Positions 47,746 to 56,385 of a stretch of 64,000 nucleotides of DNA are shown here, piece after piece. The DNA is from an uncultured Schlesneria sp. Lineage in GTDB: Bacteria; Planctomycetota; Planctomycetia; Planctomycetales; Planctomycetaceae. Position 1 is the stretch's first letter, and each line of letters begins with the position of its first letter. The notes under the pieces are model-generated. The model saw only the letters and a program-made list of their open reading frames with translations, did no database searches and was not told where the DNA came from. The stretch is taken from positions 1-64,000 of the forward strand of contig CAIOKO010000102.1 of NCBI GenBank assembly GCA_903858935.1, read 5' to 3'. A program made the translations under genes and the position numbers.

Positions 47746-49164
47746 ATGGCGGAATTGCAGACACAATTGCTCGTGCTCGGTGGTGGTCCTGGCGGATATC
47801 CTGCGGCGTTTGAAGCGGCGGATCACGGAATGCAGGTCATGCTCGTTGACGAAGGAGCACGACCCGGTGGAGTCTGTCTGAATCGGGGCTGTATCCCGTC
47901 CAAGGCTCTGCTGCATGTCGCCAAAATGATTAACGAAACGCATGAATCTGCGGCAATTGGTGTGACATTCGCCCCGCCAAAGATTGATCTGGCAAAATTA
48001 CGGGAATGGAAAAACAACGGAGTTGTTGGCAAGCTTTCCGGTGGCGTTGCCGAGCTATGCCGGGTTCGCGGGGTAAAACTGATCAGTGCTCGTGGGACGT
48101 TTCTCGGCCCGAACACGATCGAATTGAAATACGCAGACGGCAAAACCGACAAAGTGACGTTCGAAAAAGCGATCATCGCCACCGGTTCATCCCCTGCCAT
48201 GCCGCCCGTCTTTCAGATTGGTGATCCGCGCGTCATGGACTCAACCGGAGCACTCGAACTCGCGGACATTCCCGGTTCGTTGCTCGTCGTCGGCGGCGGG
48301 TATATCGGTCTGGAAATGGGTTCTTTTTATGCAGCCCTGGGTTCCAAAGTCACTGTCGTCGAATGGACAAAAGAACTCCTTCCAGGTGCCGACCGCGACC
48401 TCGTCCGACCGCTCCAGAAACGACTGGAAACGCATTTTGCCGCAATTCATCTCAACACCAAGGTGGAAGGTCTCAAGGCCGCAAAGAATGGAATTACCGC
48501 AAAACTGACGGGTGAAGGGGTCGCTCCAGAGCAGACATTTGACCGAGTTTTGATCGCGATCGGTCGGCGTCCGAATAGCAAGGGTTTCGGCATGGAAACG
48601 ACCGGTGTCGACGTGGATGAAAAAGGATTCATCAAGGTCGATCGTCAGCGGAAGACGAATGTCGCCAACATTTATGCCATTGGCGATGTCGCCGGTGAAC
48701 CAATGCTGGCACATAAAGCGACTCGTGAAGCCAAGGTCGCAGTCGAGGCGATGAACGGCGGTCCGGCAGAATTCGATAATATTGCCATCCCCGCCGTCGT
48801 CTTCACCGATCCGGAAGTTGCCTGGTGCGGCCTGACCGAACCGGAAGCGATCGCCAAGAACCGCGAAGTCAAAGTTGTCAAATTCAACTGGGCCGCCTCG
48901 GGACGAGCGATCACATTGGCTCGAAGCGAAGGGCTGACAAAGATGATCGTTGACCCCAAAACCGAACGGATTCTCGGGGTCGGGATCGTTGGAGTAGGTG
49001 CCGGCGAAATGATTGCCGAAGCGACATTGGCGGTCGAAATGGCTGCCGTAGCACGTGACCTGGCCGAAACCATTCACGCTCATCCAACACTCAGCGAAAC
49101 TGTGATGGAAGCGGCAGAAAGCGTCTACGGCCAGGCAACGCATTCGTACAAACCAAAACGCTGA
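47746..49164 (+). CDS. lpdA: Dihydrolipoyl dehydrogenase
   Basis: 472 residues, standard length for E3. It reoxidises dihydrolipoamide of 2-oxoacid dehydrogenase or glycine cleavage complexes with NAD. FAD-binding [19 protein letters not shown]; redox disulfide in [17 protein letters not shown] site [19 protein letters not shown]; second FAD contact [22 protein letters not shown]; and the catalytic His-Glu in [14 protein letters not shown]. All residues needed are present. No E1 or E2 gene is adjacent. The ATG at 47746 lacks a strong ribosome binding site but gives the normal N-terminus ([13 protein letters not shown]). Confidence 0.96.
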   Translation: MAELQTQLLVLGGGPGGYPAAFEAADHGMQVMLVDEGARPGGVCLNRGCIPSKALLHVAKMINETHESAAIGVTFAPPKIDLAKLREWKNNGVVGKLSGGVAELCRVRGVKLISARGTFLGPNTIELKYADGKTDKVTFEKAIIATGSSPAMPPVFQIGDPRVMDSTGALELADIPGSLLVVGGGYIGLEMGSFYAALGSKVTVVEWTKELLPGADRDLVRPLQKRLETHFAAIHLNTKVEGLKAAKNGITAKLTGEGVAPEQTFDRVLIAIGRRPNSKGFGMETTGVDVDEKGFIKVDRQRKTNVANIYAIGDVAGEPMLAHKATREAKVAVEAMNGGPAEFDNIAIPAVVFTDPEVAWCGLTEPEAIAKNREVKVVKFNWAASGRAITLARSEGLTKMIVDPKTERILGVGIVGVGAGEMIAEATLAVEMAAVARDLAETIHAHPTLSETVMEAAESVYGQATHSYKPKR

Positions 49165-49301
49165 CCTCGACCGCAGGCGTCGAATTCCTTCAACGTAATT
49201 CGATCAGGATCTGTTATCATGGAATCGCGTACGTCGCTGGACGGACTGATACGAGACAGGAAATAAACTTTTTGACTCACACCACTATTGCGGAGGCCAC
49301 T

Positions 49302-49556
49302 ATGCAAGCTGTGACGTTGAAAGACGCGAAACGCAATCTTTCGCGCCTTGTCGATCAGGTGCTCGCCGACGCTGAACCGCGAATTGTGGTAAGTGATTCG
49401 GGCCAGCAGGTGGTTGTCATGCCTCTCGACGAATTCAATTCGTGGAAAGAAACGTTGTATTTGCTTGGCAATCCGGCCAATGCAGCGCATTTGCGGCGAT
49501 CGGTCGCAGAAGCTGAGTCAGGCCTGGAAGCAAAGCATGAGTTAACTGAGGAATGA
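49302..49556 (+). CDS. YefM/Phd-family antitoxin
   Basis: 84 residues from ATG 49302, with GGAGG 6 nt upstream (a TTG ten codons earlier is less likely). The N-terminal half matches the Phd/YefM DNA-binding fold: MQAVTLKDAKRNLSRLVDQV, PRIVVSDSGQQVVVMPLDEF. The C-terminal tail (HLRRSVAEAESGLE) is the toxin-wrapping segment. It should repress its own promoter and neutralise the next gene product. The stop overlaps the start of that gene by 4 nt (ATGA). Confidence 0.88.
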   Translation: MQAVTLKDAKRNLSRLVDQVLADAEPRIVVSDSGQQVVVMPLDEFNSWKETLYLLGNPANAAHLRRSVAEAESGLEAKHELTEE

Positions 49557-49813
49557 ATCTCACTTTCACGCCGTCTGCCTGGGGTGATTACCAGTGGTTT
49601 CAGCAATGCGATCGCAAATTGCTGAAGCGAATCAACCAAGTCATCCAAGACGTTCTTCGAACGCCCTTTGAGGGGATTGGCAAGCCCGAACCGCTCAAGG
49701 GTGATCTCTCTGGATATTGGTCTCGGCGTATCAATGACGAGCATCGTCTGGTGTACACCGTTAAGGCCGATGTCGTAATCATCGTCGCTTGCCGCTACCA
49801 CTACGGCAATTAA
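49553..49813 (+). CDS. yoeB: YoeB-family toxin (ribosome-dependent mRNA interferase)
   Basis: 86 residues, the usual YoeB length. MNLTFTPSAWGDYQWFQQCD, the RINQVIQDVLRTPFEGIGKP helix and loop, PLKGDLSGYWSRRINDEHRL with the catalytic Glu and Arg region, and the C-terminal CRYHYGN carrying the catalytic His and Tyr are all present, so it is predicted to be active. YoeB cleaves mRNA at the ribosomal A site. It is coupled to the antitoxin gene by a 4-nt overlap. Codon use is like the neighbours, so there is no sign of very recent transfer. Confidence 0.93.
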   Translation: MNLTFTPSAWGDYQWFQQCDRKLLKRINQVIQDVLRTPFEGIGKPEPLKGDLSGYWSRRINDEHRLVYTVKADVVIIVACRYHYGN

Positions 49814-49862
49814 AAGACTCTTGTTGTCACTTATCCAAAACCGTTAGGTATCCGTTCTCGGC

Positions 49863-50651
49863 TTACCAGCGGCGAGCAATTTCGCGAGATCGTTCATAAG
49901 GACTCGAGGCTGGCGCCTGCATCTGCGTGTTCAGCCAACCGAGTTTGTACAACGCGACTGTCATTCCCAGTCCGGCGACAAAACCGCCGACATGTGCCCA
50001 CCAGGCAACCCCGGCTCCACCAGCTTCGGTCCGGAACCCAGAAAAGATCTGAATCGCAAACCAGATCCCGAGAAATAACGGAGCGGGGACCGGCATCAAT
50101 CTGGAAAAAATGCCAAATGGAACAAGTGACATCACCGAAGCCTTAGGATAAAGCCAAAGGTATGCCCCCATGACACCTGCGATGGCTCCGCTGGCACCGA
50201 TCGTCGGGATAAACGAATTCGCATCCACGGCGATATGCATGATTCCCGCCGCCACTCCACTGACGAGATACATTAACGCAAACCCGAGATGGCCGAATCG
50301 ATCTTCGGTGTTGTCGCCGAAAATATAAAGAAACCACATGTTGCCAATAATGTGCATCCAGCCTCCATGCAAAAACATGCAGGTTGCCAGAGTGAACAGC
50401 GGTGGAACTGGTGACTTGAGATCGACAATTTCCCGTTCAAGGCGTCCTCGTTCGGTCCGTGTTTCCACAACAACCTGATTTTCTGTGGGATGAGTGACAC
50501 GAATGGGAATCATCCCAAACTCACGTACGATTCTCTCTCCCCCTTCAGGTGCTTGAAGTTGCAGGAAAAACGCCACGGAGCATGCCGCAATAATGGCGTA
50601 ACTGACAAAGGGGATTCGCGAAGCAGGAACATCGTCCCAGAGCGGAAACAT
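49863..50651 (-). CDS. Rhomboid-family intramembrane serine protease
   Basis: 262 residues with six or seven hydrophobic segments. The catalytic Ser is in TIGASGAIAGVMGAYL (about 151-166) and the catalytic His in WWAHVGGFVAG. The CMFLHGGWMHIIGNMWFLYI stretch with HxxxHxxxN is conserved, so the protease should be active. A soluble loop at about 40-75 (VVVETRTERGRLEREIVDL) is typical of the planctomycete type. It cleaves membrane-anchored substrates within the bilayer. It lies 13 nt after the macro-domain gene on the same strand, so the two are probably one transcript. Confidence 0.93.
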   Translation of the reverse strand: MFPLWDDVPASRIPFVSYAIIAACSVAFFLQLQAPEGGERIVREFGMIPIRVTHPTENQVVVETRTERGRLEREIVDLKSPVPPLFTLATCMFLHGGWMHIIGNMWFLYIFGDNTEDRFGHLGFALMYLVSGVAAGIMHIAVDANSFIPTIGASGAIAGVMGAYLWLYPKASVMSLVPFGIFSRLMPVPAPLFLGIWFAIQIFSGFRTEAGGAGVAWWAHVGGFVAGLGMTVALYKLGWLNTQMQAPASSPYERSREIARRW

Positions 50652-50664
50652 GCTGAAGATCCTT

Positions 50665-51207
50665 TCATCGGTCTACGAATGACTCGAGCACCCGGGCGAA
50701 GGCACCGTATGTTCCCGCATCAAATAACACGAATCTTACCAGCATGGGTGAGGCCTGTCCTCTCAAAAACAGCACGACTTCATCAATCGAGCTTTGCGCG
50801 GCGAGATCCACGGGAAAGCGATAGGCACCCGTGCTGATTGCGGGAAACGCGATCTCAGTGCAATTGTGTTTCAATGCCAGCTCTAAGCAGCGGCGAATAC
50901 ACGAACGCAACAGTTCGGTCTCTCGCTGTTGTCCACCGCGCCAGACGGGTCCGACCGCATGAAACAAATACTTCGCCGGTAACAACCCGGCACCAGACAC
51001 GACCGCATCCCCCGGCGGGCAGCCGAGCGGGTAACGGGCTTGCGTTTCTTCCATCACACTGGGGCCGGCCCCCCTGTGAATGGCACCATCAACTCCGCCA
51101 CCACCCGCGAGTTGAGGATTCGCCGCGTTCACAATGGCGTCTATTTTCTGGAGGGAAATGTCTCCCTGCACGAGTTCCACTCGACTGGAATCAAACTGAA
51201 CTTTCAT
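50665..51207 (-). CDS. Macro domain protein (O-acetyl-ADP-ribose deacetylase family)
   Basis: 180 residues forming one macro domain. ADP-ribose binding motifs: VELVQGDISLQKIDAIVNAA, NPQLAGGGGVDGAIHRGAG and the glycine loop AFPAISTGAYRFP. Members hydrolyse O-acetyl-ADP-ribose or remove ADP-ribose from proteins. The start ATG at 51207 gives MKVQFDSSRVELVQGD, right for the family. Operon partner: rhomboid protease, 13 nt downstream. A link to the TIR-type NAD enzyme at the left edge is possible in principle but far away and unproven. Confidence 0.93.
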   Translation of the reverse strand: MKVQFDSSRVELVQGDISLQKIDAIVNAANPQLAGGGGVDGAIHRGAGPSVMEETQARYPLGCPPGDAVVSGAGLLPAKYLFHAVGPVWRGGQQRETELLRSCIRRCLELALKHNCTEIAFPAISTGAYRFPVDLAAQSSIDEVVLFLRGQASPMLVRFVLFDAGTYGAFARVLESFVDR

Positions 51208-51642
51208 TGCGCGCGACCTCGGTAATACTCACCAAAACATTGACGCGAACCGGGAAGACTCCAACCACGGATTTTTTTAACTTTAATCGGGCAATTGCGT
51301 AATGTTCTGAACAATTTGGAAAAAATGCAAAAGAGTTTTAACCACGAATCTGACAAATCGCGCGAATCGAATTAAGAGAAATTAAATCAAAACCGGATGA
51401 GTACCTGTAATGAGTACGCTTAACGGGTGAAGGAAACCCGAACGTAAAAGTTGGGTGAACGAACCCCGAATTATTTTATTCGTCAGATTCGTACTACTGA
51501 CGTTCGAATTCTTTGCGTCCCGCGAAACTTGTGTAGAAAAAATGAATTCGGGGGTTTACGCCACCCGGCTCGCCTGGCCAAAGCGTGAGCGATAACCCAA
51601 CTCTGAAGCGGTCGACCGACGCGCGTCACCCGGCTGGGCCGG
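51208..51642. other. Intergenic spacer without a recognisable gene
   Basis: 435 nt, AT-rich in its first half, with a TTTAACCACGAATCTGACAA string of the kind common in planctomycete spacers. A minus-strand frame (51483-51668) overlaps the globin gene end and is not credible. Should contain the promoter of the macro-rhomboid pair. Confidence 0.45.
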
Positions 51643-52050
51643 TCAAGAAACCAGATTCGGTTTCGCACCCCGATTGATCAAGAACGTCGCAACCTCGTGA
51701 AGAAAGGGTTGAACAATCGCCGTGACTGCCGCCGGCAATTCGGCCTCAATCAACGCTTGATCCATCAGCAAAACCCAACGGTCGCGGACAGTCTGGTCAA
51801 TCGCAAACGGAGCGTGCCGCATCCGCAACTGCGGATGACCTCGTTCGTGCAGATAACGATCCGGGCCACCGAATCGAAAGATCAGGAAACTTCTCAGTCG
51901 GTGTTCCGCCCCGGCGAGATCCTCTGGCGGGTAAAGTGGCCCCAGCAGATCGTCGGTGGGGACCCGACGATAGAACGCCGCGACCAGTCGCTCAAAACCA
52001 GCATCGCCGATCAGGCTGTAGACACTTGAAATCGCAGCTTCATCCGGCAT
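51643..52050 (-). CDS. Truncated haemoglobin (group II-like)
   Basis: 135 residues, the usual size. It has the short 2-on-2 globin pattern: SVYSLIGDAGFERLVAAFYR, PLYPPEDLAGAEHRLRSFL, FGGPDRYLHERGHPQLRMRH with the proximal His region in HPQLRMRHAPFAI, and VRDRWVLLMDQALIE. Group II (HbO-type) members bind oxygen or act in nitric oxide or peroxide detoxification. It follows the lipase-like gene by 8 nt on the same strand and is likely cotranscribed, a pairing whose meaning is not obvious. Confidence 0.92.
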   Translation of the reverse strand: MPDEAAISSVYSLIGDAGFERLVAAFYRRVPTDDLLGPLYPPEDLAGAEHRLRSFLIFRFGGPDRYLHERGHPQLRMRHAPFAIDQTVRDRWVLLMDQALIEAELPAAVTAIVQPFLHEVATFLINRGAKPNLVS

Positions 52051-52058
52051 ATGTCGGC

Positions 52059-53081
52059 CTATTGTTTCGAAACGGTCGTGGATTCCACATCGTCTTCTCG
52101 AATCGGTTGTGGATCGCCATCAGCACGTAGTCGACCATTCTTCAGAAAATGAATTGTGTGCTGGTGTGCTTCTTCGCTCCATAACAAGCGTGAATGAAGT
52201 GCGTTCACGGTAGTAAAGTCGGCCGCTCCTGGCAATTTCGTGCTGGCCACCGTCACCGTTCCATCATCGTCACCGGGAATCAACGGATTCCAACCTGCGG
52301 GTGTACCCCGTGAACCCGCGATAACAGCGAACTCAAATTTGGGGATCGGCAGTTTCGGAATCAGCCCGTCTGTTCGCGTCCCCAATTGGCGGGCTCCAGG
52401 CCCCGCTGCGGTTCGAAGAATCCAGTATTGTTGTGTGAGATCGGCCAGTTCGGCACCTTGATTGGGAGTTCCCAGCATGACCATTCGTTTAATACGAGGA
52501 TCGTCATACTCCATCGTGTAAGCCCGAACAACCAGCCCCCCCATGCTGTGCGTCACAAAATTGATCTCGTCAATCCCGTCCAGAGACTGAATCAACTGGT
52601 CCAGATATCGTGCCGCCTCAGGAATACTCACCTGAGTACTCGGATAATCAAATTCCACTGCGGTATACCCCGCCTGTTCGAGATTCGCACCAAACTTGAC
52701 CATGCACCGCGACGATTGCAGCAACCCATGAATCAAGATCACCGCAGGGCCCTTCATTGGAGCGAGTTTTTTTTCCTCTGAAACACGGCTCAACCCGGCC
52801 TGACACTCATCGAACGAACCCAATGTATGGCAAAGATCGTCAGGATCGATCAATCGATAATTCTTCGAGAAGACGTTCTGCTGAATTCGCCAGCCGCGAA
52901 AGTGGTGAACGTCACCCCAGAATTGCCGTCCCCCAACCGTTTTTGAATACATGGCCTCGTCGGCGTGCTTCCTGATTGTTTCAACCCACGATGTTGCCAA
53001 CGATTCCTCTGCGCACAGGCGAGAGACCGTCAGCAGCATGAAACTGCACGTGCAAATCGTCAGTCGAGTGAAAAATCTCAT
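52059..53081 (-). CDS. Secreted alpha/beta hydrolase, lipase-like
   Basis: 340 residues from ATG 53081 (AGGGG 6 nt upstream), giving a signal peptide MRFFTRLTICTCSFMLLTVS then RLCAEES. The hydrolase part has the oxyanion strand AVILIHGLLQSS, the nucleophile elbow VTHSMGGLVVRAY (GxSxG), a catalytic Asp candidate in IPGDDDGTVTVAST and the His in VNALHSRLLW. Layout fits triacylglycerol lipase/esterase relatives of the LipA type. It probably acts in the periplasm or is released. The next gene (globin) starts 8 nt downstream. Confidence 0.87.
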   Translation of the reverse strand: MRFFTRLTICTCSFMLLTVSRLCAEESLATSWVETIRKHADEAMYSKTVGGRQFWGDVHHFRGWRIQQNVFSKNYRLIDPDDLCHTLGSFDECQAGLSRVSEEKKLAPMKGPAVILIHGLLQSSRCMVKFGANLEQAGYTAVEFDYPSTQVSIPEAARYLDQLIQSLDGIDEINFVTHSMGGLVVRAYTMEYDDPRIKRMVMLGTPNQGAELADLTQQYWILRTAAGPGARQLGTRTDGLIPKLPIPKFEFAVIAGSRGTPAGWNPLIPGDDDGTVTVASTKLPGAADFTTVNALHSRLLWSEEAHQHTIHFLKNGRLRADGDPQPIREDDVESTTVSKQ

Positions 53082-53437
53082 CAGAAACCCCTGCACCGCG
53101 TACCGTCTTGTCACTGTTTGTGAATTGTTGTCAAACCTGCAAATTAAGGAAAGATGTTTCTGTTTGTTTAAGACAGTGCGTCACAATCCCGCGTTTCTCA
53201 GTCGTCTCGTGCTTTTCGGAAAACCGAGAAATAATTTATTGATAAGCTCGGTTTTTCGTCGATTCGAAGACTCATTCCCACCGATCACGGGCTAATTGTA
53301 TACGAGTCGAGTTTCGAAGTCTCATTCGATTCGACGCGATTGGGGTTTCCCCTTGTTGCCTGATCGACGGATTAGCGAGTAAGCTTTCAATCCGCCAAGA
53401 TTGACCTACCGCTGGTTTGAATTCCAAAAGTTTTTCT
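53082..53437. other. Divergent spacer between lipase and cinA with a terminator-like hairpin
   Basis: 356 nt between two divergent gene starts. AAAACCGAG (53220-53228) pairs with CTCGGTTTT (53247-53255) around an 18-nt loop, with A/T flanks on both sides. A terminator between divergent starts has no annotated transcript to end, so it may close a small RNA or be chance. No protein gene seen. Confidence 0.4.
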
Positions 53438-54685
53438 ATGCACGCAGAAATTATATCCGTCGGAACAGAACTGACGACGGGAGCCAAACTCGATACCAAC
53501 AGTCAGTGGCTCAGTCTTGAGCTGGCTGAAATTGGTATTCAGGTTCTTGCACATTTGACGATCTCCGACGACCTTGATGCGATGGCTGAAGCCATTCGTA
53601 CGGCGGCCGATCGCTCGGAAATCGTCCTGATCACCGGCGGTCTTGGACCGACTCTTGACGATTTGACGCGAGAAGCGATGGCAAAGTTCGGAAATGTGGA
53701 ACTCGTTCGACACGAGCCCTCCCTCGAACACGTCAAAGAAATGTTCGCCCGGCGGAATCGACCGATGCCGGAACGGAACGTCATGCAGGCCATGTTTCCA
53801 AAGGGGAGCGAGCCTCTGCCGAATCCGCGCGGAACCGCACCAGGAATCTGGATGACGTATCAGCGAAAGGATGGCGGCATTTCGCACGTCGCGGCAATGC
53901 CGGGCGTTCCGAGCGAAATGAAACAAATGTTCCGGCAGCAGGTACTTCCTCGATTGGACGGAAGCGGACAAGTCATTCGTCGGGCGCGGATTAACCTGTT
54001 TGGCGTCGGCGAATCTCAAGCGGAAGAGATCCTGGGCGATCTGACGGCTCGAGGTCGCGACCCTGATGTCGGCATCACAGTTCACGAAGCAACGATTACC
54101 TTGCGAATCACCGCTGCCGCCGGCTCGGTGGATGAATGTACCGACAAGATCGAAAAGACCAGAGAAGCGATCCTCAATCGGATGGGAACTTTGGTTTTCG
54201 GTGTGGAAGACGAGGAAATCGAACACGCTCTGGTTCGTTTACTACGACTCCGCCGGGCTTCACTCTCGACAGCCGAATCAGGGACGGGAGGCCTGCTGGC
54301 ACACCGATTGACAGGTGTTGCGGGATTCGAGTCCTGTTATATGGGAGGAGTTGTCGTTCCAACCAACTCGGCCAAACGTGAGCTCGTCTCCGTTGACCCC
54401 ATGTTAATTCGCCAATTCGGACCGATCAGCGAGGAAGTCGCCCTGGCGATTGCCAAAGGATGCCGTCAGCGATTTGGGACAAATTTCGCTCTCGCGGTAT
54501 CAGAATGGCCAGAATTTGACCCGGATGACCCGCTTGCACCCGTCCCCGCTTCGTTCGTTGCTCTGGCGGGACCAAAAGTCGCAAAAGTGGAAAAGGTCCA
54601 ACACTTTGGTGATCCTGCCATCGCGAAAAGCCGGACGGCGAAAGTCGCCATGAACCTTCTCCGACTGTACTTAATTGAGGGCTGA
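53438..54685 (+). CDS. cinA: CinA-family protein (competence/damage-inducible; NMN deamidase-type)
   Basis: 415 residues from ATG 53438 (TTG 53417 is less likely). N-terminal molybdopterin-binding-like domain: MHAEIISVGTELTTGAKLDT, IVLITGGLGPTLDDLTREA, AMPGVPSEMKQMF. C-terminal CinA domain: LSTAESGTGGLLAHRLTGV, YMGGVVVPTNSAKRELV, and a variant ALAVSEWPEFDPDD where most family members read (G)(I/V)AGPGG, so the deamidase end is altered. Members hydrolyse ADP-ribose in the first domain and NMN in the second; with the second motif unusual, the pyrophosphatase activity is the safer prediction. Confidence 0.9.
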   Translation: MHAEIISVGTELTTGAKLDTNSQWLSLELAEIGIQVLAHLTISDDLDAMAEAIRTAADRSEIVLITGGLGPTLDDLTREAMAKFGNVELVRHEPSLEHVKEMFARRNRPMPERNVMQAMFPKGSEPLPNPRGTAPGIWMTYQRKDGGISHVAAMPGVPSEMKQMFRQQVLPRLDGSGQVIRRARINLFGVGESQAEEILGDLTARGRDPDVGITVHEATITLRITAAAGSVDECTDKIEKTREAILNRMGTLVFGVEDEEIEHALVRLLRLRRASLSTAESGTGGLLAHRLTGVAGFESCYMGGVVVPTNSAKRELVSVDPMLIRQFGPISEEVALAIAKGCRQRFGTNFALAVSEWPEFDPDDPLAPVPASFVALAGPKVAKVEKVQHFGDPAIAKSRTAKVAMNLLRLYLIEG

Positions 54686-54911
54686 CCTCGGAAGCATCAC
54701 ATTCAGAAAAGGATAACAGCCCTCGGAAAAACCGAGCGGCCACGCATCCAGCCAGAGATCATGGTCCAATTAATTGAAACGAAGGCCCCTTTCGAGGAAA
54801 ACGTTTGCGACTGGCGTCTCAATTAAGAAGTGAGCTATAGTGTTATCAGGTTAGTCGCCGATGATCAAAACGAGCGACTTGAGCTTTCATTTGAATCGAG
54901 GAAGCGGACGG

Positions 54912-55103
54912 ATGGCAACAAATCTTGCGAAGAATATGATCTTCGGTTCTTTCGGGGTGGCTGGATTCGTTGCCCTCCTGGCCTTGCTCGACATTATTCT
55001 GGGCGTGCCATTTGCGCATTCCACGACGATGGACATCCTGTTTCTGCTGAGTTCAGCAATCGTTGGATATCTCGGCTGGGACGCATTCAAAGACATGGGC
55101 TGA
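54912..55103 (+). CDS. Small two-helix membrane protein
   Basis: 63 residues from ATG 54912 (GAGGA about 9 nt upstream; the open frame extends to 54861 but not as a credible protein). Two membrane helices (about 12-30 and 40-55): FGVAGFVALLALLDIILGV and MDILFLLSSAIVGYLGWDAF. No domain known to me. Its stop codon abuts that of the opposing gene in a TGATCA palindrome at 55101-55106, so the two genes end back to back with no spacer. Confidence 0.6.
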   Translation: MATNLAKNMIFGSFGVAGFVALLALLDIILGVPFAHSTTMDILFLLSSAIVGYLGWDAFKDMG

Positions 55104-55436
55104 TCAGACAGTTTTTTCTTTGGCTTGCTTTTCGTAACCAAGCCCACGAACAACTTCCAGAACTTCGCTCCATGTGGGAAACATTCGACCACTTTTTCGT
55201 TTGTAGTCGTCCATCGCCTTCATGAATTCGACTTCATCCAGAGAATAGTCGCGTTCACACGTCGTCGGATCAATCAGCTTCCGACGCTCCACTTTACGAC
55301 GGTCTGTCGAACGACTTTCCGGGGTTTTTGTTTCGATATCAGATCCCGCACGGCTGCGAACGCCTCCGATTCGGCGATTTTGCATCTTACGTTCGATCGT
55401 GGCGATCGCGTCAGTTCCGAGGTGACTCTTAATCAC
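55104..55436 (-). CDS. Small conserved-looking planctomycete protein
   Basis: 110 residues from GTG 55436, with AGGAAG 8 nt upstream. The first half is basic and probably disordered ([13 protein letters not shown]); the second half has a compact block [20 protein letters not shown], then [17 protein letters not shown], that looks like a small helical domain. I do not recognise a named family, but the compact C-terminal block has the look of a conserved protein. Convergent with the small membrane protein gene with zero spacing. Confidence 0.65.
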   Translation of the reverse strand: MIKSHLGTDAIATIERKMQNRRIGGVRSRAGSDIETKTPESRSTDRRKVERRKLIDPTTCERDYSLDEVEFMKAMDDYKRKSGRMFPTWSEVLEVVRGLGYEKQAKEKTV

Positions 55437-55630
55437 GGTCTTCTTCCTCTCAATTCAAGTCATGGGGAGGCAATCCATTTGCCGCGAGTCGTTCCGTCGA
55501 CAAGAAGATTATGACCGCAACTTTTCTTATTAAGCTGAAAGTAAAGATTACGAAACAACGTTCAATAAAGGAAACATTGCTGGCGACACAGTCATATCGA
55601 TCGTAGTGATTACAACGCTCAAATCACTGT

Positions 55631-56170
55631 TTATCGTTTTTCCATGACGTTGATCTTGTCCCCTTTGATCGGATCGAGCCTTTGGACGTCCACGATTTTC
55701 CACGCGCCACCCTCCTTCTGGAAATCGAGGATACAGCGAAACGGATGATGGCCCGTAAAACCCATGGCTGAGATCGTGGCATTCGCCCGAAAGTGAACAC
55801 TGGCTTGCGAATTCTGGCCTGTAAACCTGGTGTGAAAATCAGTCAGCCGCAGATCATCGTGAATTTCAACCGTCTCCATCGCCGTCTTGCAGAGAAACCT
55901 CAAATCAGTTGCATTCAGGGAAAAATGGTCGAGAGTCGCAGGATCGCGTTTGCGAAACTGGTTACAAAGCTGCACAACCTCAGCCTGTAATTTTTCGCTA
56001 TCGGTAACGATCGCTCGCTCAACGACGTAAACCGCACCGACAATTCCCAGAAAAACGAATCCCGACATCAGGTACAAATTGCGCCGATTCGAATTCCACA
56101 ACCCGAAACAGACTAACGAGCCCAAAACGGCCAGTAACATCGGTGGCCATGGATTTTCAGTGAACCACAT
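55631..56170 (-). CDS. Membrane-anchored protein with NTF2-like extracytoplasmic part, function unknown
   Basis: 179 residues. Two N-terminal hydrophobic helices (about 9-24 and 33-52: PPMLLAVLGSLVCFGLW; YLMSGFVFLGIVGAVYVV), then a soluble part with helix-strand alternation (AEVVQLCNQFRKRDPATLDH; SVHFRANATISAMG; RCILDFQKEGGAWKIVDVQR). The last stretch resembles SnoaL/NTF2-type folds, often written as GGxWKIxDV. The function is not known. The start ATG at 56170 gives MWFTENPWPPM. Divergent from the thiE-type gene, 215 nt away. Confidence 0.65.
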   Translation of the reverse strand: MWFTENPWPPMLLAVLGSLVCFGLWNSNRRNLYLMSGFVFLGIVGAVYVVERAIVTDSEKLQAEVVQLCNQFRKRDPATLDHFSLNATDLRFLCKTAMETVEIHDDLRLTDFHTRFTGQNSQASVHFRANATISAMGFTGHHPFRCILDFQKEGGAWKIVDVQRLDPIKGDKINVMEKR

Positions 56171-56385
56171 GATGTGTCCTCGTAATGTCAGGATGAAGGG
56201 AATTAGAGACGTGATGACTTAATTCTACGCGAATCTCAGATTCCGGCAAGGTCTTCATCTGGCAGCCTCGCAAAATTAGGCGACAACAAAGCATCGGTCA
56301 GACTTTTTGAACTCTGTTCGTTCAAATCAATTGATCCGAGTACAATCTGATGTACGCGTTTGGAATCATAAACCTGGAAGACCCG

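Noticed and set aside
48241-49143. 300-codon minus-strand frame
   Set aside because: Antisense to lpd, which shows all catalytic motifs.
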